Source: an uncultured Bacteroides sp. (GTDB lineage Bacteria > Bacteroidota > Bacteroidia > Bacteroidales > Bacteroidaceae). From it: 64,000 nt of DNA. Of the stretch, positions 34,279 to 45,609 are shown in pieces. Below the pieces are notes generated by a model. The model saw only the letters and a program-made list of their open reading frames with translations, searched no databases and was not told where the DNA came from. Each line of letters starts with the position of its first letter. Positions within the stretch are counted from its first letter, which is position 1. Location: NCBI GenBank assembly GCA_958477465.1, contig CAUEFX010000004.1, positions 62,001-126,000 of the forward strand, in the 5' to 3' direction. A program made the translations under genes and the position numbers.

Positions 34279-35838
34279 ATGAACAAAAAAGTATTATTGC
34301 CTCTGGCACTTACACCACTAACAATAAGCGGTCTGCAAGCCGAGAACGGTAGTTCACGAAATGAACGCATAGACAAACGTCCTAATATCATCCTCTTTAT
34401 GGTAGACGATATGGGATGGCAGGACACTTCACTGCCTTTTTGGACTGAGAAAACCCATTACAACGAACTGTACGAAACTCCGAACATGGAACGACTGGCA
34501 CGTCAGGGAATGATGTTCACCCAAGCGTATGCCAGCAGCATCAGTTCACCGTCCCGATGCAGCCTCATAACCGGAACGAATGCCGCCCGCCACCGGGTAA
34601 CCAACTGGACCCTGCAAAAGAATACACTGACAGACCGCAAGGACAAGCTGCTGTCCGTACCCGACTGGAATTATAACGGTGTCAGCCAGGTGCCCGGAAC
34701 TAACAATACCTTTGTTGGCACCTCTTTCGTTGAACTGCTGAAGGACAACGGCTATCATACCATCCATTGCGGAAAAGCGCACTTCGGCGCTATCGACACC
34801 CCGGGAGAAGACCCGCACCATTGGGGATTCGAAGTAAACATTGCCGGACACGCTGCCGGCGGACTTGCCAGTTATCTGGGAGAAGAGAATTACGGACACA
34901 CCAAGGACGGGAAACCTGTGTCATTAATGTCTGTCCCCGGATTAGAGAAATACTGGGGAACAGAGACGTTTGTAACGGAAGCACTGACCTTGGAGGCTAT
35001 CAAAGCACTGGATAAAGCTAAAAAGTATAATCAGCCTTTCTACCTGTATATGTCACAGTACGCTATCCATATTCCTTTGAATAAAGATATGCGTTTCTAT
35101 GAAAAATACAAGAAAAAAGGGATGACCGACCATGAAGCCGCTTATGCCACATTGATCGAAGGCATGGACAAAAGCCTTGGCGACCTGATGGACTGGCTCG
35201 AAAAGAACGGGGAAGCCGACAACACCATCATCATCTTCATGAGCGACAACGGCGGACTTGCTTCCGAATCCGGTTGGCGCGACGGTAAACTGCATACCCA
35301 GAACTATCCCCTGAACAGTGGCAAAGGCTCAACATACGAAGGTGGTATCCGCGAACCGATGATCGTCAGCTGGCCACACGTAGTAGAACCCAACAGCCGG
35401 TGTGATGACTATCTGCTGATTGAAGATTTTTATCCTACCATTCTGGAGATGGCAGGTATAAAGAAGTATAAAACCGTGCAACCGATAGACGGTGTCAGCT
35501 TTATGCCCTTGCTGAAACAGACGGGCAATCCCTCCAAAGGCCGAAGCCTGTTCTGGAACATGCCCAATAACTGGGGAAATGACGGACCGGGTATCAACTT
35601 TAACTGCGCCGTCCGAAAAGGAGACTGGAAGCTGATTTACTATTATGCCACAGGCAAGAAAGAGCTCTTCAACATCCCGGAAGATATCGGTGAAAAGAAG
35701 GATCTGAGTGCACAACATCCCGACATCGTGAGACGACTCTCGAAAGAACTGGGGAACTATCTGAGAAAAGTAGGCGGACAGCGCCCCATCGTCAAAGCGA
35801 CAGGAAAACCTTGCCCGTGGCCGGACGATGTGAAATAA
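34279..35838 (+). CDS. secreted serine-type sulfatase
   Basis: A 519-residue arylsulfatase-fold protein with a signal peptide (MNKKVLLPLALTPLTISGLQA). Metal ligands are Asp43-Asp44 (FMVDDMGWQD) and the late SDNGG. The active-site motif SSPSRCSLITG (89-99) has serine at the position converted to formylglycine. In anaerobes this needs a radical-SAM maturase, which is not encoded in this window. The substrate is probably a sulfated host sugar, judged from the neighbouring fucosidase. The start at 34279 lies directly after an array of mini-frames and has no Shine-Dalgarno sequence. Confidence 0.9.
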   Translation: MNKKVLLPLALTPLTISGLQAENGSSRNERIDKRPNIILFMVDDMGWQDTSLPFWTEKTHYNELYETPNMERLARQGMMFTQAYASSISSPSRCSLITGTNAARHRVTNWTLQKNTLTDRKDKLLSVPDWNYNGVSQVPGTNNTFVGTSFVELLKDNGYHTIHCGKAHFGAIDTPGEDPHHWGFEVNIAGHAAGGLASYLGEENYGHTKDGKPVSLMSVPGLEKYWGTETFVTEALTLEAIKALDKAKKYNQPFYLYMSQYAIHIPLNKDMRFYEKYKKKGMTDHEAAYATLIEGMDKSLGDLMDWLEKNGEADNTIIIFMSDNGGLASESGWRDGKLHTQNYPLNSGKGSTYEGGIREPMIVSWPHVVEPNSRCDDYLLIEDFYPTILEMAGIKKYKTVQPIDGVSFMPLLKQTGNPSKGRSLFWNMPNNWGNDGPGINFNCAVRKGDWKLIYYYATGKKELFNIPEDIGEKKDLSAQHPDIVRRLSKELGNYLRKVGGQRPIVKATGKPCPWPDDVK

Positions 35839-36160
35839 CGGACAGTTGCTGACAGTAACGGCCTAATCTAAAAGAGGGAGGCATCAAAATACACCTTTCT
35901 AGTAAAAAATTAAGAGTGTGTCAAAACTGAATTTTAAGGGAGGAAAACTTTCAATCTCACTCTATTCAACCATAAAAAGAGCCATATCACTGCTCAAAAA
36001 TAGAGTTGATATGGCTCTTTTTTTATATCTATTGATTACAATCTGTAACTTTTTAAAGTGGACATTTTAGTTTTGACACACTCTCGATTTCTTAGTTTTA
36101 TGTATTTGGACACCCCCTCCTTTTCCTTACTATCAGGGGATGCCCAAGGTTCAAATCAGT
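35839..36160. other. 322-base convergent intergenic region
   Basis: Most of this gap is the inverted-repeat element copy B (35914-36083). The flanks hold nothing recognisable. Confidence 0.6.
35914..36083. repeat. GTGTGTCAAAAC-bounded repeat with terminator stem (copy B)
   Basis: Perfect 15-bp terminal inverted repeats (GAGTGTGTCAAAACT at 35914-35928, complement at 36069-36083) enclose a stem with arms near 35974-35990 and 36007-36024. That stem reads AAAAAGAGCCATATCA and its complement and ends in TTTTTTT. The stem can terminate the sulfatase transcript and, read from the other side, the ABC-F transcript. Confidence 0.8.
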
Positions 36161-38096
<1,936 letters not shown>

Positions 38097-38675
38097 ATGA
38101 ATCCAAAAGAAAAAGAAACAAAAAAAGAGCGGAACAATCAGGATATTGAAAATATCGCAGACGAACAGTTGCAAGAAGAGACAACTGATCAGGGAGCCCC
38201 TCTTACCAAAGAAGAAGAGTTGGAACAGGAGTTGAAAAAAGCAAATGAAACCATTGAAGACCAGAAGGATAAATATCTTCGTCTGTCGGCTGAATTTGAC
38301 AATTACCGGAAACGTACGGTAAAAGAGAAAGCCGAATTGATTTTGAATGGAAGTGAAAAGAGCCTCAGCAGCATACTTCCTGTTGTAGACGATTTGGAGC
38401 GTGCTCTTCAGACAATGGAAAAAGCAACCGATGTGGCAGCCGTGAAAGAGGGAGTGGAACTGATCTATAACAAATTTATTTCCTTGTTAGGACAAAATGG
38501 CGTGAAAGTAATCGAGACCAAAGACAAAGCGTTGAATACCGATTACCATGAAGCCATTGCAGTAGTCCCTGCACCGTCTGAAAAGCAAAAAGGAAAGATC
38601 CTTGATTGTGTACAAACCGGATATACACTGAACGATAAAGTACTGCGCCACGCAAAAGTAGTAGTTGGAGAATAA
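38097..38675 (+). CDS. grpE: nucleotide exchange factor GrpE
   Basis: A 192-residue protein with an acidic, disordered N-terminus and a long helix (EEELEQELKKANETIEDQKD). The family motif KYLRLSAEFDNYRKRTVKEK follows, then a C-terminal beta-wing domain (GQNGVKVIETKDKALNTDYHEAIAVV). It releases ADP from DnaK. dnaJ follows after 9 bases, and dnaK is not in this window. Confidence 0.95.
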   Translation: MNPKEKETKKERNNQDIENIADEQLQEETTDQGAPLTKEEELEQELKKANETIEDQKDKYLRLSAEFDNYRKRTVKEKAELILNGSEKSLSSILPVVDDLERALQTMEKATDVAAVKEGVELIYNKFISLLGQNGVKVIETKDKALNTDYHEAIAVVPAPSEKQKGKILDCVQTGYTLNDKVLRHAKVVVGE

Positions 38676-38684
38676 AATAAATAT

Positions 38685-39860
38685 ATGGAAAAGAGAGACT
38701 ACTATGAAGTGCTGGAGGTGACAAAAACCGCCACAGCAGAAGAAATAAAGAAAGCGTATCGTAAAAAAGCAATCCAGTATCATCCGGATAAAAACCCGGG
38801 TGATAAGGTGGCGGAAGAAAAATTCAAAGAAGCAGCCGAAGCATACGACGTACTGAGTAATCCGGATAAGCGTGCCCGTTACGATCAGTTCGGTCATGCA
38901 GGTATGAGCGGTGCCGCCGGAAATGGAGGTCCGTTCGGAGGTTTCAGTGGAGGAATGTCTATGGATGACATCTTCTCTATGTTCGGTGATATTTTTGGTG
39001 GCCGCGGTGGTGGCGGTGGCTTTGGAGGTTTCAGCGGATTTGGTGGTGGCGGCAGCCAGCAGCAAAGACGTTACCGTGGCTCTGACCTTCGCGTAAAAGT
39101 AAAACTGACATTGAAAGAGATCTCTACGGGCGTAGAAAAGAAATTCAAATTAAAAAAATACGTGCCTTGTACGCACTGCCACGGAACAGGTGCAGAAGGT
39201 GACGGCGGTTCGGAAACATGTCCGACCTGTAAGGGAAGCGGTTCGGTAATCCGCAACCAGCAAACCATTCTGGGAACGATGCAAACACGTACCACCTGCC
39301 CCACTTGCAACGGTGAAGGTAAAATCATTAAAAACAAGTGTAAGGAGTGCGGTGGCGATGGCATTGTATACGGAGAAGAAGTAGTTACCGTGAAAATTCC
39401 TGCCGGAGTAGCCGAAGGTATGCAACTGTCCATGAGCGGAAAAGGAAATGCCGGTAAACATAATGGTGTACCGGGAGATCTGCTGATCCTGGTAGAAGAA
39501 GAACCGGATAAAAACCTGATCCGCGATGAGAACGATCTGGTATACAACCTGCTTCTCAGTTTCCCGGCTGCCGCCTTGGGTGGTGCAGTCGAGATACCTA
39601 CCATCGATGGTAAAGTAAAAGTAAAGATCGATGCAGGAACACAACCGGGTAAAGTTCTTCGTCTGCGTGGCAAAGGATTACCGAGTGTCAACGGGTACGG
39701 TACAGGAGACCTGCTGGTAAACGTAAGTATTTATGTGCCGGAAGCATTGACAAAAGAAGAGAAGAGCACACTTGAAAAATTGGATGCTTCTGACAACTTC
39801 AAGCCGAATACTTCTATAAAAGAAAAGATTTTCAAGAAGTTCAAAAGTCTCTTTGACTGA
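38685..39860 (+). CDS. dnaJ: chaperone DnaJ
   Basis: A 391-residue type I Hsp40: J-domain with HPD at 33-35, a Gly/Phe-rich linker (about 75-125, with [19 protein letters not shown]), and four zinc-finger repeats ([32 protein letters not shown]). The two C-terminal substrate-binding domains follow. It delivers unfolded proteins to DnaK and stimulates its ATPase, and is co-transcribed with grpE. A hairpin terminator follows. Confidence 0.96.
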   Translation: MEKRDYYEVLEVTKTATAEEIKKAYRKKAIQYHPDKNPGDKVAEEKFKEAAEAYDVLSNPDKRARYDQFGHAGMSGAAGNGGPFGGFSGGMSMDDIFSMFGDIFGGRGGGGGFGGFSGFGGGGSQQQRRYRGSDLRVKVKLTLKEISTGVEKKFKLKKYVPCTHCHGTGAEGDGGSETCPTCKGSGSVIRNQQTILGTMQTRTTCPTCNGEGKIIKNKCKECGGDGIVYGEEVVTVKIPAGVAEGMQLSMSGKGNAGKHNGVPGDLLILVEEEPDKNLIRDENDLVYNLLLSFPAAALGGAVEIPTIDGKVKVKIDAGTQPGKVLRLRGKGLPSVNGYGTGDLLVNVSIYVPEALTKEEKSTLEKLDASDNFKPNTSIKEKIFKKFKSLFD

Positions 39861-39894
39861 TAATACATAGTCATTGAATTGACAAATATCCGAA

Positions 39895-39964
39895 GAGGGT
39901 GTCGATACACCTGAATTAAAAAGCCACCCTTGCCACAGACATCTGTAGCAAGGGTGGCTTTTTT
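39895..39964 (+). terminator. dnaJ terminator within repeat family member (copy C)
   Basis: AAAAAGCCACCCTTGC (39918-39933) pairs perfectly with the arm at 39948-39963, ending in TTTTTT. The preceding GAGGGTGTCGATACACC (39895-39911) resembles the ends of copies A and B, and the loop word ATCTGTAGCA is shared with copy A. It lies between convergent dnaJ and the esterase gene. Confidence 0.8.
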
Positions 39965-39978
39965 AACAAATCATACTT

Positions 39979-42072
39979 CTATTTACAAACACCACTCTTT
40001 GCATGCGGGAAAGCAGACCGGAAAGTAGAAGCCGGCAAGCCCTGAGCGTTTACCAGATTTGCACGGGAAAACGGCTGCCAGGCATAACGAACATGGCGTG
40101 GATGTTTCACCCGGTCACTGTATACTTTCACCTGATTTCCAACCACTTCGGCTTTAGCCGGATAATACACTCCTTCCGTCTCGGCTATTTCAAACTCTCT
40201 GATCAGTTTCCCGTCAGCCGTACGCAACCCGTCGGCATAATCGAAAGTCACATAAGCCGCCCCCTTCCGGAAATCCACACTACGGAACAAAGGTCCCGAC
40301 GGAACAACCAGTTTCTTGTCATAAGTACGGTTTAATGCCCAACGCGCCAACCGTTCACCCACGGGACGCTTGTTCTTGGGATGTACATCCAGTGAGTCGC
40401 CATAATCGCTCGATACCGCCATTCCCGTATGAGGAATCGCCTCCATCAGCCTCCGCTGACTATCGCGAAACCAAGGCCATGCCGGTCTGTCGATAGAAGA
40501 CAGCTGTACATAGTAAAAAGGCAAATCCGGAGCATTCCAGTTCTCACGCCAGCTGCTCACCAACAACCGGAACAGTTTCTCATGCGCTTCATAATTATGG
40601 GCATTCGATTCCCCCTGATACCAGATAACCCCTTTTATAGGAAACTTATCCAACGCAAGGATTCCCGACTCAAACAGATAGCAGGGTTCATAAGGATGAC
40701 GCTGTAACTTATCTGTTGTCAGTTTAATATTCAAGGCCGCACGTCCGTGTACCCATTTCTGAACAAAATCATTCTTCAGCCAATCGCGCATAATAGCCGG
40801 GAATTCATATTCCAAGGCTTTACGACCGACCCACGCTTCCGTAGGCGAACCGCCGATAGCATTGCAAATCAACCCGACAGGCACCTGCAAACTGTCCTGC
40901 AACATCTTCCCGAAATAATAGGCTACGGCTGAAAAATCCGCCACCGTCTTCGGAGAACACTCCACCCATTCGGCATCTGCATAATATTGCAAATGATTCA
41001 GCGAGTCCAACACGGAAGCATCCCATTTTACTGCATTCGTACGCCAACGGGCTTTCATATCGAACAAGCGGATACCCGCATTCCCACTCTGTGGAATATC
41101 GACCTTACCATCCACTCCCTCCTTCATCATAAATTCCATATTAGACTGCCCGGAGCAAAGCCATACTTCTCCCACCAGCACATTCTCGAAATGCAGCCGG
41201 CGTTTTCCGGTAGAGACGGTCAGCGAATGAGGACCTCCCGGCTGTAGCGGCTTCAAGCATACGGACCACTTGCCGTCTGCTCCCGTTTTTGCGCTTCGTG
41301 TCTGTCCGGCAATGCTGACGGTAACTTTTTCACCGGCATCGGCCACACCATGAATATCCAACGGGCATCCACATTGCAACACCATATTGTCACTGTATAT
41401 TTCCGGCAAACGCAGACCGCCATAATTTCCGGTAATGGCAGAACATGCAATTCCTGCCAGAATACCCGCCCCCTCTGCCGTAGGATGCACCGCATCCGGC
41501 AACATGAAAGGATACCGATAAAGCGGTTCGTGAAAATCGATCAACTGCACACCGGCATATTCAGCAACAGCCTCAATGGCTTGCTGTATCTCTCCATGCC
41601 AATCGCGCGTACCGGATTCAAAGCGCGGATGACGATCGGCGATAGGAGTCGTCCGTGCTACCAAAATCCGCACATCGGGGTTTGCCACACGAAAAGAGTC
41701 GATCAAAGCCAAGTAGTCTCTGACAAAGAAATCCCGATAGTCGGGCCAATCTCTCGAATCCGTATCATTAATGCCTAAATGAATGACAACAATATCCCCG
41801 GCAAAAGCCAACGCCTTTTGAAACTCTTCCTGCTTCATATAAGGACGGTGACCCTTATTCAGCAAAGTCGCTCCGGGTTTTCCGAAATTGCCGACAACAT
41901 ACCCATCGCCCAGCATCCTCTGCAACTGGGCAGGATATGAATCTCTTTCCCTATTTTCAATTGTACTGCCATACGTAATACTATTTCCTACGCAGGCAAC
42001 TTTCACTGGTGTTTTAGCCGATACCCCCCAACACAGCAAGAGAGATAAGGCTCCTAAGAATATCTTTTTCAT
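39979..42072 (-). CDS. nanS: two-domain sialate O-acetylesterase
   Basis: A 697-residue secreted enzyme (signal peptide MKKIFLGALSLLLCWGVSA). Residues about 20-215 form an SGNH hydrolase with CVGNSITYG and HLGINDTDSRDW. A second sialate-O-acetylesterase domain then begins with RLPEIYSDNMVLQ and has its own catalytic serine in WLCSGQSNMEF and IWYQGESNAHNY. The double architecture resembles NanS of oral and gut Bacteroidota. It removes O-acetyl groups that block sialidase and lyase, which fits the neighbouring nanH. It is the last gene of the nanH operon, 22 bases after the SGNH gene. Confidence 0.88.
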   Translation of the reverse strand: MKKIFLGALSLLLCWGVSAKTPVKVACVGNSITYGSTIENRERDSYPAQLQRMLGDGYVVGNFGKPGATLLNKGHRPYMKQEEFQKALAFAGDIVVIHLGINDTDSRDWPDYRDFFVRDYLALIDSFRVANPDVRILVARTTPIADRHPRFESGTRDWHGEIQQAIEAVAEYAGVQLIDFHEPLYRYPFMLPDAVHPTAEGAGILAGIACSAITGNYGGLRLPEIYSDNMVLQCGCPLDIHGVADAGEKVTVSIAGQTRSAKTGADGKWSVCLKPLQPGGPHSLTVSTGKRRLHFENVLVGEVWLCSGQSNMEFMMKEGVDGKVDIPQSGNAGIRLFDMKARWRTNAVKWDASVLDSLNHLQYYADAEWVECSPKTVADFSAVAYYFGKMLQDSLQVPVGLICNAIGGSPTEAWVGRKALEYEFPAIMRDWLKNDFVQKWVHGRAALNIKLTTDKLQRHPYEPCYLFESGILALDKFPIKGVIWYQGESNAHNYEAHEKLFRLLVSSWRENWNAPDLPFYYVQLSSIDRPAWPWFRDSQRRLMEAIPHTGMAVSSDYGDSLDVHPKNKRPVGERLARWALNRTYDKKLVVPSGPLFRSVDFRKGAAYVTFDYADGLRTADGKLIREFEIAETEGVYYPAKAEVVGNQVKVYSDRVKHPRHVRYAWQPFSRANLVNAQGLPASTFRSAFPHAKSGVCK

Positions 42073-42094
42073 TTCTTCACTATATAAGGTTTTA

Positions 42095-42754
42095 CTATAT
42101 ATAAGGTTTTACAATCTCTACCCATTTCAAATACCCCTTCCCCAAAAGATGGAGACCGTCATTGGTATATTCAACATTCATCTTACCGGTCTTCGGATCT
42201 ACAAAGTGAGAATAAAGATCGATATATGTAAGTTTTTCCTTCTCCGCCAGCCGGATTAATCCTTCATTTATCTTCGCCACTTCTTCCCAATGCGCCGTAT
42301 GCCCCCTGAACATACCATAATGGTCGCTTACCGGAAGCACACTTTGCAAATACAATCTTGTTTTAGGAGAATCTCTTTTTATTTTGGCAGCAATCCTCCC
42401 GATGTGTCCGACAATGGTATCCGCCGGAGTTCCCCGGCTCACATCATTAATACCGATCAGCAAAAATATCTTTGCCGGCTTTCCCTTTAAAACGGCATCC
42501 AGGCGGTCATAGACCCCCATACAGATATCCCCGCTAATCCCTCTGTTCTTGACATGCTTATTACAGAGCAGTTCCGCCCACTCCCCTCCATTCGTGATGC
42601 TGTTTCCCAAAAAGATAATGTCTTTCGAGGTGACCGGAAGTTCTTCAAACAAGGTTGCCCGTTGATAATAGAACGTTGAATATTTCCGCTCCTGTGCATT
42701 GCCCGCCATCGTTACAAGCAACAATAAGATGAAAATCCATTTGTGCGCCATCAT
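42095..42754 (-). CDS. secreted SGNH/GDSL hydrolase
   Basis: A 219-residue protein with a signal peptide (HKWIFILLLLVTMAGNAQ). The four SGNH blocks are visible: IFLGNSITNGGEW (Ser), NRGISGDI (Gly), LLIGINDVSRG (Asn) and NDGLHLLGKGY (Asp/His). Family members are carbohydrate or lipid esterases. Next to nanS and nanH, deacetylation of sialic acid or another mucin sugar is likely but not shown. It sits between the creatininase-family gene (6 bases) and nanS (22 bases). Confidence 0.85.
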   Translation of the reverse strand: MMAHKWIFILLLLVTMAGNAQERKYSTFYYQRATLFEELPVTSKDIIFLGNSITNGGEWAELLCNKHVKNRGISGDICMGVYDRLDAVLKGKPAKIFLLIGINDVSRGTPADTIVGHIGRIAAKIKRDSPKTRLYLQSVLPVSDHYGMFRGHTAHWEEVAKINEGLIRLAEKEKLTYIDLYSHFVDPKTGKMNVEYTNDGLHLLGKGYLKWVEIVKPYI

Positions 42755-42760
42755 ATTCTT

Positions 42761-43513
42761 TTAATAAGTAACAAGTTCGGCAAACAACTCTGCATACTTT
42801 TCCGCAACAGCTTCCGCATATTTTTTCCCCTTCTCAGCCGTAGCCAGTTTAGGGTTTCCGATTCCCGTATCATCCGACACCTTCTGCCAGTTACGGGGTA
42901 TCCACGCAACCTTTTCCCGCAGAGACTTAATAGCAAACGGTCTGTATCGTCCCTCGCCGGCCTCCCCCAGATTTACCAATTCGGTATGATAATACATCAT
43001 TACGGAAGTCTCCAACTCATCGGCGTGGTCACCCGGCTGATCAAAATAATCTTTTGCGGGAAGTACGGCAAACCACTCGCTGCAGGCAATCAGAAAATCG
43101 GGATAATCCACAGACAAGTCCCGGATCATGTTCTTGAAATTATTTCCTCCATGCCCGTTTACAATAACCATTTTACGGATACCCTGCGTATGAAGCGAAG
43201 CTACGATGTCCGTAAGGATTGCTTTCTGTGTTTCGTATCGGGCATGTATACAGAACGGCAGTTCGCGCTGTCCGGGGTTTTGTGACCCCATCGTCACGGG
43301 AGGCATCACCATACAACGCACACCGTACAACCTTTTGGCCCGTTCGGCCGCATCGACTGCAACCGCATGAGACAATATGCAATCCGTCAGATAAGGTAAA
43401 TGAAAGTTATGGGGCTCAGTGGCTCCCCAAGGAAGAATTACCAAATCGTAATCCAAATTTTTCGTCTCTCCGTAGCATGATACGGACAAATCAATTTCTT
43501 TATTCATCGCCAT
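42761..43513 (-). CDS. creatininase-family amidohydrolase in the sialic acid operon
   Basis: The start is placed at 43513 (a second ATG at 43507 is equally possible), because the extra 12 residues of the longer frame are hydrophobic and off-family. The product is about 250 residues and cytoplasmic. Metal-ligand motifs of the creatininase fold are present: LPWGATEPHNFHLPYLTD (Glu, His, Asp) and VNGHGGNNFKN, with a later Glu in DHADELETSVMM. The family includes creatininase and other amidohydrolases of small cyclic or formamide substrates. Its role among sialoglycan genes is unknown. Opening a lactam or removing an N-acyl group are possibilities. Confidence 0.8.
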   Translation of the reverse strand: MAMNKEIDLSVSCYGETKNLDYDLVILPWGATEPHNFHLPYLTDCILSHAVAVDAAERAKRLYGVRCMVMPPVTMGSQNPGQRELPFCIHARYETQKAILTDIVASLHTQGIRKMVIVNGHGGNNFKNMIRDLSVDYPDFLIACSEWFAVLPAKDYFDQPGDHADELETSVMMYYHTELVNLGEAGEGRYRPFAIKSLREKVAWIPRNWQKVSDDTGIGNPKLATAEKGKKYAEAVAEKYAELFAELVTY

Positions 43514-43596
43514 TGTTATTATCAGATAAATCATTTCTACCGAATTCAAAATGAAGAAACGGTACTCTCTTTCTTATAAAATTTCCGAAATCATTC

Positions 43597-45609
43597 TTAT
43601 TTCAATTTCCTTTCAGGAGAATAAACCAACCCGTCGACAGCATGTTCACCATCAAGCGTAACAAAAACAGCGGTAAACATCCATTTCACCAGACGCACCT
43701 GAGGAGTTTTAAATTCTCCTACCGGAAGTTTCAGCAACACCTTGTTCCATCCCTTATTCAGATGCACCTTTATGGGTGGGCGAGCCGTGAAATTCTCATT
43801 TCCCAAGGGAATCTCATTATCCGCCACCGTATGAGCAGCCGTCCACACGGGAGGAAGCACTTCGGTGTCATTCAGCCAGATACGGCTACCTTTATAATCC
43901 CACTTGCCGGCAGGAGGAGGCAGATCCTTCTCTGAGCGCCCATAATTCTGAAACTCCGCCCATAGTCCAACATCCTGATTCTTGGGAGAATAAACCCAAG
44001 TGTATGCATACGCCGTATGGCTTTCTTCAGGTTCTTTATAGAAAGAAGGAATCAGAGTTCCCCACACATGGCGCAGATAGATGCCTGCCCCGATGGCCTG
44101 CCGCACGTTGTACTCCTTTCCTTCGTATGTGTACCGGTCTTTCAGTCCGGCTTCGGGCGGAAACACCTGCTCCAGATTCCCTTGATTCGGGAAAGCATCC
44201 GTAATGTTCCATTTCACATTCGTCTGCTTCACATAAGCAAAAGGATATCCCTTGAAATGGCAGGCTTTGTGCCACAGCATTCTCTCTTCAAAACGGGCAA
44301 AGCTCTTGAACTCTTCCGAATCCTCTCCAGGAAGCACCGTGCCGTTCCGGTCGAAGTATTCAAATCCTCCTCCCCGCCACGAACGCTCGGCAAAAGCCAG
44401 CATACTGGGGTAAAAGGCATTCTCCCGGATGACATTTTCCTCAGGCACCACTACCCTGTCTTGCCACACTGCCATGATGGCTCCGGCTATATCGTCACTT
44501 CCTTGCGGCCGGTTGTAAATACGGCTGTTGTATAAAGCTATTATATCGGCAAAGACATCAAAATGATTCAGATAATGAAACCTCGAATCGATGGCTGGAA
44601 TCCCCTCCTGCGCCTTTCCACGGTAGCTCCAAAGGTGAGTCATGTCTATCTCTCCCAGTTTATAATTCCATCCCGGATTCCAGGAAATCACTTTCTTGCC
44701 TTTTGCACGGATATAGGCCACCATCTCCGGTGCAAACCGAGGGTTTGTAAAAGCTACTTCATCCGTACCGATGTGCAGATAAGGCACGTCAAAAGTCTCG
44801 CACACTTCATCCACCAGCAGTTTGAGTATTTTCATTCCCGCCTCACTCTGCATGTCGTGGCGAAAAGTACGCATAAAAGCAGCACTATGCCCCGGCATAT
44901 CAAATTCGGGTATCAACAGCATGTGTCGCTGTTTACAATACTCCACCAACTCTTTGGCTTCTTCCTGTGTATAAAATTTGCCGGGCATACGGGTTATGTT
45001 GCAACTGTCATTCAGCATCGGGAAGATCTTACTTTCAAGTCTCCACGCCTGATTTTCTGTCAAGTGCCAGTGAAACACATTAATCTTATAGCGGGAAAGG
45101 ATGTCGATTTCCCGTTTCAATTCGTCCATAGAGATGTATCCTCTTCCTACATCCTGCATGAACCCACGTATGCGAAAAGCAGGCCAGTCCACAATCTCAC
45201 ACCCAGGAACGAAAGTCTTTCCTCCCCGATGCGATAACATTTGCCGCAGTGTCTGCACTCCCCAATAGGCTCCCCGTTCGGCAGTAGCCTCGATGGTGAT
45301 CCTGTGCGGTTTCACAGTCAGGCGATAGGCCTCGTTTTCGTTTAACGGTATATCTCCCAGCTTTTCAACCAAGCGGATTTCAATGACAGAAGAAGCCTTC
45401 CCGTCAACGGTTCCGCCGGCCTCAGCTACCAATGCCTCCAACTGCGGAACAAGTATGGATGAAGACAAGCCCACCCGTCCGACACAGAACTTTCCACCAT
45501 TCAGCTTCACCTGCTGCGGTTCGGGCAGGAAGTGAATATTGTCTGCCCAAAGCGTAGAAAATACGCAAAACAACAACAGGAATGCAAAGCCGCGTTTTAT
45601 CTGTCTCAT
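43597..45609 (-). CDS. GH20 beta-N-acetylhexosaminidase
   Basis: A 670-residue secreted enzyme (signal peptide RGFAFLLLFCVFSTLWA). An N-terminal GH20b domain (about 25-140) precedes the barrel, with RGFMQDVGRGYISMDELK and NVFHWHLTENQAWR. The catalytic pair is Asp283-Glu284 (YLHIGTDEVAF), using substrate-assisted hydrolysis via the N-acetyl group. A C-terminal beta-sandwich with GWNKVLLKLP follows. It would remove GlcNAc or GalNAc exposed after sialic acid and galactose removal. Its ATG overlaps the nanH stop (ATGA), indicating coupled translation. Confidence 0.92.
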   Translation of the reverse strand: MRQIKRGFAFLLLFCVFSTLWADNIHFLPEPQQVKLNGGKFCVGRVGLSSSILVPQLEALVAEAGGTVDGKASSVIEIRLVEKLGDIPLNENEAYRLTVKPHRITIEATAERGAYWGVQTLRQMLSHRGGKTFVPGCEIVDWPAFRIRGFMQDVGRGYISMDELKREIDILSRYKINVFHWHLTENQAWRLESKIFPMLNDSCNITRMPGKFYTQEEAKELVEYCKQRHMLLIPEFDMPGHSAAFMRTFRHDMQSEAGMKILKLLVDEVCETFDVPYLHIGTDEVAFTNPRFAPEMVAYIRAKGKKVISWNPGWNYKLGEIDMTHLWSYRGKAQEGIPAIDSRFHYLNHFDVFADIIALYNSRIYNRPQGSDDIAGAIMAVWQDRVVVPEENVIRENAFYPSMLAFAERSWRGGGFEYFDRNGTVLPGEDSEEFKSFARFEERMLWHKACHFKGYPFAYVKQTNVKWNITDAFPNQGNLEQVFPPEAGLKDRYTYEGKEYNVRQAIGAGIYLRHVWGTLIPSFYKEPEESHTAYAYTWVYSPKNQDVGLWAEFQNYGRSEKDLPPPAGKWDYKGSRIWLNDTEVLPPVWTAAHTVADNEIPLGNENFTARPPIKVHLNKGWNKVLLKLPVGEFKTPQVRLVKWMFTAVFVTLDGEHAVDGLVYSPERKLK

